From: EX4572-165 sp964581795
GTDB lineage: Archaea > Thermoplasmatota > E2 > DHVEG-1
Assembly (NCBI GenBank): GCA_964581795.1
Contig: CAZOPW010000038.1
Location: 1 to 23,735 of the forward strand
Length of the DNA stretch: 23,735 nucleotides
Direction: 5' to 3'
Below the pieces are notes generated by a model that did no database searches, had not been told where the DNA came from, and worked only from the letters and a program-made list of their open reading frames with translations. The translations under genes were made by a program, and so were the position numbers. The first letter of the stretch is position 1; each line of letters opens with the position of its first letter. Positions 15,799-23,680 of this stretch are shown here, piece after piece.

Positions 15799-16797
15799 AT
15801 GCCAGAAGAAGAACCATTGATTTCATTTATAATGCCAATACTTAATGAAGAAAAGACCATCAAAAAATGTTTAGATTCAATACTAAATATTAATTATCCT
15901 CAAAATAAAAAAGAAATACTTCTTGCCCTTGGAAAATCAACAGATAATACAAATGAAATCATTAGGCAATATCAAAAAAAGCATCCAGGCATCATTAAAA
16001 CATTGGATAATACAACAGGGAACACCGCGATTGGTCGAAATTCCTGTATTGATCAATCAACTGGTAATTATCTAATGAATTATTCTGGACATGTCACCGC
16101 AAAAAAAAATTTGCTCAATGTTCTCATAAAAAAACATCAAGAACTATCTTCAAATGTTGCATCAGTTGGTTGCGCGAATGTTTCACCAGAAAAACAAAAT
16201 TTTGTAGCAAGAACGTCAGCAGCAGTTTTTTCAAGTTTTATCGGTGGAAAAAATGTGTTCGTTCAAAACGCTGAATTTGATGAAGAACGGTATACTGATC
16301 ATATTTCTTTTGCTTTGTATAAAAAAAAACCAGTTGTTGAAGTTGGTAAATTCGACCCTAATTTTTGGTGTGGTCAGGATGCTGAATTGGATTTAAGACT
16401 TATTCAGAAAGGATACAAAATCCTATTTACTCCAGATACAAAAGTGTATCATTATAAAAGAAGCACGTTAAAGGCATTATTCAAACAAATGTATCGGTAT
16501 GGTATTGCTCGAGCGAAAATGAGTAAGAAACATCCAAAAACTCTCAAACCGTTCCATCTTATTGGTACCAGTTTTATTTTTGGTATCATTCTAATCCTTC
16601 TTATAACATTTTTACAACTTATTCCTCCTTGGATGCCTGCTCTGCTTGCAGTATTATATATTGTTGCTTCTTTGGTTAGTACAAGTACTGTTACTAAAAA
16701 AATTGGAAGTATTCTTGCTAGTCCTCTCTTTGCTTTTCTTATTCATTCTGGGTATGGCTTAGGTTTTCTGAGAGGGCTTATTTACGGTAAACTATAA
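15799..16797 (+). CDS. GT2-like (ExoA-type) membrane glycosyltransferase lacking key aspartates
   Basis: 332 residues. The N-terminus (ISFIMPILNEEKTIKKCLDSIL) is the standard GT2 opening, and WCGQDAELDLRL near 190-201 matches the acceptor/catalytic block. About three hydrophobic segments from residue 253 to 325 anchor it in the membrane, as in ExoA relatives. Two expected acidic positions differ: the usual VVDxxSTD reads LALGKSTD (Leu44), and the DxD/DAH position reads NYSGH (Ser96). It may therefore use its donor unusually, act on a lipid-phosphate sugar, or be inactive. It follows a leaderless promoter and precedes cassette B by 62 bases. Confidence 0.72.
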   Translation: MPEEEPLISFIMPILNEEKTIKKCLDSILNINYPQNKKEILLALGKSTDNTNEIIRQYQKKHPGIIKTLDNTTGNTAIGRNSCIDQSTGNYLMNYSGHVTAKKNLLNVLIKKHQELSSNVASVGCANVSPEKQNFVARTSAAVFSSFIGGKNVFVQNAEFDEERYTDHISFALYKKKPVVEVGKFDPNFWCGQDAELDLRLIQKGYKILFTPDTKVYHYKRSTLKALFKQMYRYGIARAKMSKKHPKTLKPFHLIGTSFIFGIILILLITFLQLIPPWMPALLAVLYIVASLVSTSTVTKKIGSILASPLFAFLIHSGYGLGFLRGLIYGKL

Positions 16798-16859
16798 CAA
16801 AGGAAACACTATTTGCTTTTTTATCTTTGAATAAAAAAATTTGTTTCAGTGAAAAAAAA

Positions 16860-17879
16860 ATGAAACCGTTGAAAGTTGCTGTGATTGGAACAGGACGTAT
16901 TGGCAAACGACATATTAAACACATAAAAAACCTAGCACATCTTGAAGCGATTTGTGATATTAAAAAAGATGTAGCAGACCAGGTTTCACAAGAGCATGAA
17001 TGCCCAGGGTATTATTCAATTGATGAGTTGTTAGAAAAGGAAAATGAGTTGGATCTTGTTTCAATTTGCACCCCGAATGGGTTTCATGCGGAACATACGA
17101 TTAAAGCATTAAAAGCAGGGAATCATGTGCTTTGTGAAAAACCTATGGCAACATCAACTTTTGATTGTGAACGAATGATACATGCTGCTGAACAAGCAAA
17201 TAAGCGGTTGTTTGTAGTGAAACAAAACCGGTTTAATCCTCCTATTCAAGCTCTCAAAAAAGTAATTGATGAAGAAAGACTTGGTAAAATCTTTAATGTT
17301 CAATTGAATTGTTTTTGGAATCGTAATCCTCAATATTATTTGGAATCAGATTGGAAGGGTAAAAAAGATATTGATGGTGGAACATTGTTTACTCAATTCA
17401 GTCATTTTATTGATTTGCTTTATATGTTTGTTGGTGATGTTGAATCTGTATGTGTGTTCACAGATAATTTTACTCATGAAGACTTGATTGATTTTGAGGA
17501 TACGGGTGTTATTTCTTTAAAATTTTCAAATGGAGCTTTGGGAACGATTAATTATACGGTGTGTAGTTATGATCATAACATGGAAGGATCAATTACACTG
17601 TTTGCTGAACATGGAACGGTGAAAATCGGTGGACAATATTTGAACACGTTAGAATATCAATCATTGAAAGATGATTATAAGATAATTTTTGATGAAACAT
17701 CAAATCCAGCAAATGATTATGGTTTTTATAAGGGAAGTATGTCGAATCATGATAAAGTCTATGAAAATGTGATTGATGTGCTTACCAATGGAGGAATAAT
17801 TCAAACCAATATGTTGGAAGGATTAAAAACCGTTCAAATCATTGAAAAAATTTACAAAGCAGCAAATAGGATGGATTGA
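16860..17879 (+). CDS. UDP-N-acetyl-2-amino-2-deoxyglucuronate oxidase-like (WbpB/WlbA), cassette B
   Basis: 339 residues from the ATG at 16860; a TTG at 16827 would add eleven atypical residues before the Rossmann start. VAVIGTGRIGKRH (6-18) binds the dinucleotide and CEKP is at 92-95. KQNRFNPP, DGGTLFTQFSHFIDLL and the WNRNPQYYLESDWKG block are closely WbpB-like. WbpB oxidises the C3 hydroxyl of UDP-GlcNAc uronic acid to a ketone, with 2-oxoglutarate recycling NAD in the known systems. The stop overlaps the acetyltransferase ATG (TGATG). It begins cassette B and is a closer match to bacterial WbpB than the cassette A enzyme. Confidence 0.85.
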   Translation: MKPLKVAVIGTGRIGKRHIKHIKNLAHLEAICDIKKDVADQVSQEHECPGYYSIDELLEKENELDLVSICTPNGFHAEHTIKALKAGNHVLCEKPMATSTFDCERMIHAAEQANKRLFVVKQNRFNPPIQALKKVIDEERLGKIFNVQLNCFWNRNPQYYLESDWKGKKDIDGGTLFTQFSHFIDLLYMFVGDVESVCVFTDNFTHEDLIDFEDTGVISLKFSNGALGTINYTVCSYDHNMEGSITLFAEHGTVKIGGQYLNTLEYQSLKDDYKIIFDETSNPANDYGFYKGSMSNHDKVYENVIDVLTNGGIIQTNMLEGLKTVQIIEKIYKAANRMD

Positions 17880-18349
17880 TGGGTATGAATCAACCGGTTC
17901 TCAAATCAGTTAGTATTCGTGATGTTGATTTTGGTGAGAATGTTACCGTTGTTCAACCAGTAAATCTGTATGAATGCAGTATTAAGGATAATTGTTTCAT
18001 TGGGCCATTTGTTGAAATTCAGAAAAACGTTGTTATCGGTAAAAACACAAAAGTTCAATCCCATGCGTTTATCTGCGAACTTGTTACCATTGGAGATCAT
18101 TGTTTTATTTCCCATGGAGTAAAATTCATTAATGATACTTTTTCAAATGGAAAACCTGCGGGTGGAGACAAGACGAAGTGGAAAAAAACAGTTATTGGTG
18201 ACCATGTATCTATTGGAACGAATGCAACGATTCTTCCTGTTTCAATTACAGATCATGTTGTGATTGGAGCTGGATCAGTGGTTACTAAAGATATCACCAA
18301 ACCTGGGATATATGCAGGTAATCCTACAAGAAAGATTCGATCGTTATAA
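17879..18349 (+). CDS. Left-handed beta-helix N-acetyltransferase, cassette B (WbpD-like)
   Basis: 156 residues from the ATG overlapping the upstream stop by one base; a TTG three bases earlier is not needed. Hexapeptide repeats run through the chain (CFIGPFVEI, VVIGKNTKV, VTIGDHCFI, VVIGAGSVV), ending in YAGNPTRKI. The likely role is acetyl-CoA-dependent acetylation of the 3-amino sugar made by the next gene. It lacks the C-terminal four-cysteine tail of its cassette A counterpart and has KFINDTF where that one has CFTNDLYPRA. It sits between oxidoreductase and aminotransferase, the same order as cassette A. Confidence 0.83.
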   Translation: MGMNQPVLKSVSIRDVDFGENVTVVQPVNLYECSIKDNCFIGPFVEIQKNVVIGKNTKVQSHAFICELVTIGDHCFISHGVKFINDTFSNGKPAGGDKTKWKKTVIGDHVSIGTNATILPVSITDHVVIGAGSVVTKDITKPGIYAGNPTRKIRSL

Positions 18350-18377
18350 ATATTTAGTGTTATTTAAGAGGTGTTAC

Positions 18378-19478
18378 ATGGAGATTCCACTTGTTGATTT
18401 AAAAGCAAATTATGATTCGATAAAATCTGAAATCGATGAAACCATTCAAAACGTGCTTAACGACACAGCGTTTATCAAAGGATCATATTTAGAGGAATTC
18501 GAAGAGCATTTTGCTACTTTCTGTAACGTTAATCATGCGATTGGAACGTCTAGTGGGACAACTGCTCTTCACCTCGCGCTTCTTTCAGCTGACCTTAAAC
18601 CAGGTGATGAGGTTATCACCGTACCGAACACGTTTATTGCTACAACTGAAACTATTAGTCAAGTTGATGGAAAGATTTGTTTTATTGATGTTAAACCTGA
18701 TACCTGCCTTATTGATATTGATCAATTAGAACATCAAATTACTTCTAAAACCAAAGCTCTCATCATCGTTCACTTGTATGGTCAAATGCCGGATATGAAA
18801 CATATCAGAGAAATCGCTGATGACCACGATCTCTTTCTCATTGAAGATGCAGCTCAAGCTCATGCTGCTGAATGGAATGGTCATCAACCAGGGTTTTATG
18901 GTGATGTTGCAACATTTAGTTTTTTCCCAGCGAAGAATTTAGGATGTTACGGTGATGGAGGAGCGATTGTTACAAATAATGATGAAATCGCCAAGTATAC
19001 TCGATTACTTTTAAATCATGGTAGAACTGAGAAATATACGCATTATATTGAAGGATACAATTACCGGCTTGATGCATTACAAGCAGCTATTTTAAACACG
19101 AAATTACCGTATTTGAACAAATGGACGGATCAAAGAAGGAAACATGCAGCGTATTATTCATCCCACTTATCTGACATCGTTACACATCCAGTTGAAGCAA
19201 AGCATGCGAAACATGTGTATTATATGTATGAAATTCAAGCAGATCTCCGTGATCAACTCAGAGACTATTTAAGAAAACAAGGAATTCAAACTGGTATTCA
19301 TTACCCAATTCCGTTACATTTACAACCTGCATATGAACATTTAGGTTTCCAAAAGGGAAGTTTTCCTGTATCTGAACACCTAGCAGAACACATTTTATCA
19401 CTACCGATGTATCCTGAGCTTACTAGAAAACAACAAGATTATATTATTGATCACTTGCATCGATTTTACGATCAATAG
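18378..19478 (+). CDS. DegT/DnrJ/EryC1 family PLP aminotransferase, cassette B (WbpE-like)
   Basis: 366 residues. The ATG at 18378 is set by AGAGGTG five bases upstream and by the family start EIPLVDLKANY. The frame is open further upstream but overlaps the acetyltransferase and encodes nothing recognisable. Lys186 in FFPAKNLG forms the PLP Schiff base, and Asp157 in IEDAAQAH contacts the ring nitrogen. TSSGTTALHLAL is the phosphate block. WbpE transfers an amino group from glutamate to the 3-keto sugar, and this gene is expected to do the same. It converges on the uridylyltransferase gene with only two bases between stops. Confidence 0.87.
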   Translation: MEIPLVDLKANYDSIKSEIDETIQNVLNDTAFIKGSYLEEFEEHFATFCNVNHAIGTSSGTTALHLALLSADLKPGDEVITVPNTFIATTETISQVDGKICFIDVKPDTCLIDIDQLEHQITSKTKALIIVHLYGQMPDMKHIREIADDHDLFLIEDAAQAHAAEWNGHQPGFYGDVATFSFFPAKNLGCYGDGGAIVTNNDEIAKYTRLLLNHGRTEKYTHYIEGYNYRLDALQAAILNTKLPYLNKWTDQRRKHAAYYSSHLSDIVTHPVEAKHAKHVYYMYEIQADLRDQLRDYLRKQGIQTGIHYPIPLHLQPAYEHLGFQKGSFPVSEHLAEHILSLPMYPELTRKQQDYIIDHLHRFYDQ

Positions 19479-19480
19479 AG

Positions 19481-20353
19481 TTAACATCGTGATTTTAAAA
19501 ATGCTTTTATTTCTGTTGAAATATCTTTTTTTTCTAAAGCAAAATCAATGATTGCTTCAACATATCCTAATTTATCACCAATATCGTATCGTTTGCCATC
19601 GAATTCAGAAGCAAGAACCATTTGTAGTTGCTGTAAAATTTTGATTGAATCAGCGATTTGAAGTTCATTATTAACCCCTGGTTTTGTTTCTTTGATACAT
19701 TGAAATATCTGTGGAGTAAAAACGTATCTGCCAATAGATGCTATCGTTGAAGGGGCAACGGAAGGATCGGGTTTTTCCACGATCTCATCAATTTCAAACA
19801 CATCATGATTATCTTTGGAAAATGTTCGTTTTGCTTTAATTGAACCGTAGCGGTTTATTTTTTCTCGGGGTACTTCTTGAACAGCGATAACACTACTATT
19901 ATATTCGTTATACACATCAATTAACTGACGGATACATGGTTTATGACTCTTAATGATGTCATCACCAAGTAACACAGCGAATGGTTCATTTCCAATGTGT
20001 TGTTCAGCTTGAACAATGGCATCTGGGAGTCCTTTCGGTTCCTTTTGCCTGATGTAGTGAACGTTAACCATGGATGAAATCTCATCGACAATGTTAAGTA
20101 ACTTTCTTTTTTCTTTTTTCTTTAGATGCATGACGATTTCAGGGGATTCATCAAAATAATCTTCCACAGCTCGTTTCCCTCGACCAGTGATGATGATCAC
20201 ATCATCAATACCTGCATCTAATGCTTCTTTGACAACATAATGGATTGCAGGAGTGTCAACTAAAGGAAGCATTTCTTTTGGCATTGCTTTTGTAACTGGT
20301 AAAAATCGAGTACCAAGACCTGCTGCAGGAATAACTGCTTTTTTTACTTTCAT
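19481..20353 (-). CDS. galU: UTP-glucose-1-phosphate uridylyltransferase
   Basis: 290 residues from the ATG at 20353. An ATG at 20374 inside the upstream dehydrogenase would add MREYVGK, but KKAVIPAAGLGTRF is the normal family opening. The nucleotidyltransferase loop AAGLGTRFLPVTKAMPKEMLP lies at 10-30, with FAVLLGDDI and EIVEKPDP further on. The enzyme makes UDP-glucose from UTP and glucose-1-phosphate, feeding the dehydrogenase and the epimerase alongside it. It starts one base after the ugd stop, so the two are one transcription unit. Confidence 0.9.
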   Translation of the reverse strand: MKVKKAVIPAAGLGTRFLPVTKAMPKEMLPLVDTPAIHYVVKEALDAGIDDVIIITGRGKRAVEDYFDESPEIVMHLKKKEKRKLLNIVDEISSMVNVHYIRQKEPKGLPDAIVQAEQHIGNEPFAVLLGDDIIKSHKPCIRQLIDVYNEYNSSVIAVQEVPREKINRYGSIKAKRTFSKDNHDVFEIDEIVEKPDPSVAPSTIASIGRYVFTPQIFQCIKETKPGVNNELQIADSIKILQQLQMVLASEFDGKRYDIGDKLGYVEAIIDFALEKKDISTEIKAFLKSRC

Positions 20354-20354
20354 C

Positions 20355-21623
20355 TTACCAACATACTCCCTCATATATTTCTGCTGTTTGTTTTATTTCA
20401 GGAACTCTTCGACCATCAATTACAAGTTTACCTGAATAATCTAATCGAGTAAATTCATCCCATGCAGTTGCAATAATGACTGCATCAGCATCAAGGACTT
20501 GCTTAGCATTCGTACAATAAGTAATTGTTGGAAACAACGTTTTCACATGTTGCATTGCTTGCGGGTCAAATGTTTTCACTTGCGCTCCTTCAGAAAGTAA
20601 TGCGTTGATAATTGGGGTACTACGGCTATCACGGATGTCATCGGTATTAGGTTTGAATGCTAATCCAAGAACACCAATCGTTTTTCCTTTCAAATCAGGT
20701 AAATGTTTTTTTAAAATGGTAACTGCCTGTAAGGGTTGTTCTTCATTTGTTTGAATTACACTATTAATCATATGACTAGTAATATTATGTTGCTTAGCCC
20801 AGGCTCGTAGGGCTTGTGTATCCTTTGGAAAACAACTACCTCCCCAACCAATTCCAGCATTTAAAAACGATCGCTCAATACGTTTATCCAGCCCCATGCC
20901 GTCGGCAACATCATAGACGTCAATATCAAGGTATTTGCAAAAATTGCCGATTTCATTTATGAAACTAATTTTGGTGGCAAGAAAACAATTACTTGCATAT
21001 TTGATCATTTCAGCAACAGAAACTGTAGTTTCAACGATGGGACATGAAAAATCTTGATATAATTCAGCAAGAAGCTTTCGGGTGTGTTCATCAATAAATC
21101 CATTTACAACTCGATCGGGATGTAAAAAATCATTAACCGCTACTCCTTCTCTTAAAAATTCAGGGTTCATTCCAACTCCAAAATCAACTCCTGTTTTTTT
21201 TCCAGAATTTTTTTCTAATAAAGGGATGAGATGTTTTTTCGTTGTGCCCGGAACCACAGTGCTTTTTATAACGACGCTATGAAACGTTTCTTTGTTCTGC
21301 ATTTCCTTTGCTATTGAAATCGTTGCTTGGTCAACAAAAGATAAATCAATATCACCATTTGGTAATGATGGTGTACCAACACAAATAAACGTAACATCAC
21401 TTTGTTGAATCGCTTGTTCATAAGAAGTAGTTGCTTCAATATTACCTGCATGATTTTGTAATAATGATTCTAATCCTTTTTCAAATATTGGAGAGATACC
21501 ATTATTGATTTTCTTTACTTTTTCTTCATCAACATCAACACAAATAACATGATGACCAAGTGAAGCAAAACAAGCACCACTGACTAAACCAACATATCCA
21601 GTTCCAATGATTGAGATCTTCAT
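20355..21623 (-). CDS. UDP-glucose 6-dehydrogenase
   Basis: 422 residues. The Rossmann motif GTGYVG is at 7-12, with Asp30 after the second beta strand (VICVDVDEEK) as expected for NAD. The catalytic cysteine is Cys264 in GGSCFPKDTQAL, STVVPGTT is at 121-128, and NPEFLREG (153-160) is diagnostic. It oxidises UDP-glucose to UDP-glucuronate in two NAD-dependent steps. A TTTTAAAG stretch about 28 bases before the ATG may be its promoter box. It is followed without a gap by the uridylyltransferase and preceded by the epimerase gene. Confidence 0.88.
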   Translation of the reverse strand: MKISIIGTGYVGLVSGACFASLGHHVICVDVDEEKVKKINNGISPIFEKGLESLLQNHAGNIEATTSYEQAIQQSDVTFICVGTPSLPNGDIDLSFVDQATISIAKEMQNKETFHSVVIKSTVVPGTTKKHLIPLLEKNSGKKTGVDFGVGMNPEFLREGVAVNDFLHPDRVVNGFIDEHTRKLLAELYQDFSCPIVETTVSVAEMIKYASNCFLATKISFINEIGNFCKYLDIDVYDVADGMGLDKRIERSFLNAGIGWGGSCFPKDTQALRAWAKQHNITSHMINSVIQTNEEQPLQAVTILKKHLPDLKGKTIGVLGLAFKPNTDDIRDSRSTPIINALLSEGAQVKTFDPQAMQHVKTLFPTITYCTNAKQVLDADAVIIATAWDEFTRLDYSGKLVIDGRRVPEIKQTAEIYEGVCW

Positions 21624-21737
21624 CGTTCACGCAAAATAGCACGATTTCTTTTAAAGATATCCCTTATACTTGCCGCACTTTTTAAAGAAATTTTTAGAAT
21701 TTTTTGTTTTTTTCCATTCAATTAAACATAATTTTAA

Positions 21738-22673
21738 TCATAATGTTTCAAGTAAATCTTGAATAGCTTTTCGTACTGCTTCATCAGAAGTTAATGAAGG
21801 TTGCCAACCAAGATTTTTAATTTTATTAATATCAAATTGGAAATGTGGCACATCTCCTTTCCAACCTCGTTTTCCACCAGTATACGTAAAAGTAACATTC
21901 TCAAGTCCCATTTCTTCAACCACAAGTTCTGCAATCCGAGTGACTTCTGTTGTTGATTCCACTCCAAGATTAAATACATTCACTTCTTCATTTGCATGAG
22001 TGAATCCATGCATTATACCATCAACACACTCTGAAACATATAAATATGGTTTCTTTTGCTTTCCATCACCTAGTATTTCAAGGTCATGTGGATTTTGTCT
22101 GAGTTTATTAATAAAATCAACGATAACACCATGTGTTCCCCGGATCCCAACGACATTTGCAAATCGAAACATCCAAGCTTGCATATCAAATGTGTGGGCA
22201 AACGAACTAATAAGTCCTTCAGAAGCAAGTTTTGCTGCGCCATATACACTAATAGGAAGTAATGGTCCATAATCTTCAGGCAATGGTTTTGCAGGTGTTT
22301 CACCATAAATGACACTACTTGATGAAAACACGATTTTGTTCACATTGTTATTTCGCATAGCATCAAGTAAGTTATACGTTGCCTGCATGTCTTTTTCTGC
22401 CATTGAGGGATCATCTGGTCCACTACGAACATCCGGATTAGCAGCAATATGAAAAACAACATCCTGGTTTTTAATTTCCCGTTCAATCCGGTTTTTTTCA
22501 ATCAGATCAGCTTTAATAAATAAAAAATTTGGATTATCAAAATGGTGAGCAATAAACCCTTTATTTCCACTGCTCAGATTATCAAACACAGTTACCTCAT
22601 GTCCTTCTTGTAATAACCGGTCAACGAGATGACTGCCAATGAATCCAGCTCCACCTGTTACAAAACATTTCAT
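21738..22673 (-). CDS. NAD-dependent UDP-sugar 4-epimerase, extended SDR
   Basis: 311 residues. TGGAGFIG (6-13) binds NAD, Asp31 closes the second strand, SSSS with Tyr144 and Lys148 (YGAAK) is the catalytic set, and PYLYVSE plus the downstream RGWKGD block match GalE/WbpP-type epimerases. It interconverts the C4 configuration of a UDP-hexose or UDP-HexNAc; the exact substrate cannot be chosen. GGTTGAG precedes the ATG. A 114-base gap containing TATA-like sequence separates it from the dehydrogenase, so the latter may also have its own promoter. Confidence 0.85.
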   Translation of the reverse strand: MKCFVTGGAGFIGSHLVDRLLQEGHEVTVFDNLSSGNKGFIAHHFDNPNFLFIKADLIEKNRIEREIKNQDVVFHIAANPDVRSGPDDPSMAEKDMQATYNLLDAMRNNNVNKIVFSSSSVIYGETPAKPLPEDYGPLLPISVYGAAKLASEGLISSFAHTFDMQAWMFRFANVVGIRGTHGVIVDFINKLRQNPHDLEILGDGKQKKPYLYVSECVDGIMHGFTHANEEVNVFNLGVESTTEVTRIAELVVEEMGLENVTFTYTGGKRGWKGDVPHFQFDINKIKNLGWQPSLTSDEAVRKAIQDLLETL

Positions 22674-22699
22674 CTTTATCTCAACCTATTTTATCTTTT

Positions 22700-22936
22700 T
22701 TAGCGGAACAAGTTTTGCTTTAAGATATTTTTCCTTTTCAACCAATGAAACCCTACGGTAAGGTATTTTTTTACAGATGTCCAATAACTTTTCCCCTGGT
22801 AAATATTACAACGTTTGAAATAGTTTAACCAGGTAAATGAGTTCATCTCCTTTTTCATCAACTGAGATTCAATGATGAGGAAAATACCAAAGATAAAACT
22901 CAAACTTATTACTATGAATTGTTCAATTAGATTCAT
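22700..22936 (-). CDS. Uncertain small membrane protein or pseudogene remnant
   Basis: 78 residues from the ATG at 22936 (a TTG at 22966 also opens the frame). One hydrophobic segment (FIVISLSFIFGIFLII) is followed by a lysine-rich tail. I recognise no family. In another frame of the same strand a more protein-like tail runs to a stop at 22686, twelve bases before the epimerase ATG (LPGEKLLDICKKIPYRR...). That frame has stops upstream, so this gap may hold a decayed or mis-sequenced gene. Confidence that this exact ORF is expressed is low. Confidence 0.25.
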   Translation of the reverse strand: MNLIEQFIVISLSFIFGIFLIIESQLMKKEMNSFTWLNYFKRCNIYQGKSYWTSVKKYLTVGFHWLKRKNILKQNLFR

Positions 22937-22975
22937 CCCATCACTAAAGAAATGAATAGATGACAAATATAAAAA

Positions 22976-23494
22976 TTATTTTGTTTTTTGATGTTTTTTT
23001 GTTATTAAGCGCAGTAATCCAAGAATAAAATTCACTCGTGGAACTGTGTTCATGTAATCAGTGTAGTCTTTGCCAAATTTGTTAATATTGTTTTTATCTT
23101 CCTGTATCATATCATAATATGTGAGAACAAGTATAGGTATTCCTAAAATGATAATTACTGGATGTTGAAATAAGAACATTGATCCAATCGCCCACAACAT
23201 GAATGAAGAATATTGTGGATGACGCATAATAGCATAAATCCCAGATGTGACTATTTTTGTGGTATACACAAAACTTTTTCCTTTTTTAACACCGCCCTTT
23301 CGAGGAAAAGCAATCACTGGAGCAATACCAACTAATCCAGATAATAAAAAAATACCAATTCCAGTATATTCTAAAACTACGTATCTTGTATTGGTAGCAA
23401 AGAAAAAACCATAGATTAATTGAAAAATAAAAAAGATAATAGCAATAGTGGATGGTATTGCATCTTTTATAGTAAAATCTTCAAATGGTGGCAT
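22976..23494 (-). CDS. Membrane methyltransferase, isoprenylcysteine carboxyl methyltransferase/PEMT-like
   Basis: 172 residues with about four hydrophobic segments. SGIYAIMRHPQYSSF (84-98) and the later QEDKNNINKFG-DYTDYMNTVPR block (131-153) match the ICMT/PEMT/NnrU group, in which the RHPQY and glutamate residues form the S-adenosylmethionine pocket. The substrate may be an isoprenoid lipid, a protein C-terminus or a small molecule; archaeal members are mostly uncharacterised. The ATG sits about 26 bases after a perfect TTTATAAA, implying leaderless expression. A direct role in glycan synthesis is not shown. Confidence 0.78.
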   Translation of the reverse strand: MPPFEDFTIKDAIPSTIAIIFFIFQLIYGFFFATNTRYVVLEYTGIGIFLLSGLVGIAPVIAFPRKGGVKKGKSFVYTTKIVTSGIYAIMRHPQYSSFMLWAIGSMFLFQHPVIIILGIPILVLTYYDMIQEDKNNINKFGKDYTDYMNTVPRVNFILGLLRLITKKHQKTK

Positions 23495-23516
23495 TATTTA
23501 TGACAAATAGAAAAAG

Positions 23517-23524
23517 TTTATAAA
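23517..23524 (-). promoter_or_regulatory. TATA box giving a leaderless start at 23494
   Basis: TTTATAAA is centred about 26 bases before the methyltransferase ATG on the minus strand. No Shine-Dalgarno lies just upstream of that ATG. The rest of the 186-base gap to the tRNA shows nothing else I can identify. Confidence 0.6.
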
Positions 23525-23680
23525 TTTTTTTTATGAATATAAGATAATTTATGTTTAATCTTTTTTAAGTTTATGTCATTTAATTTTATACAGGATCAAT
23601 GAAAATGTAGGATTACATTTAGAATGGATTAATACGATTAAGCAGTATTGATTGTATATTCATATAAGCTAATAAATAAG

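Noticed and set aside
18264..18377. N-terminal extension of the cassette B aminotransferase frame
   Set aside because: It overlaps the acetyltransferase in another frame, encodes nothing conserved, and a clear Shine-Dalgarno marks 18378.
22951..23510. Recurrent TGACAAATA upstream of two right-end genes and near 7022 as a shared regulator site
   Set aside because: A nine-base AT-rich match at three places with no consistent spacing to promoters is not convincing.
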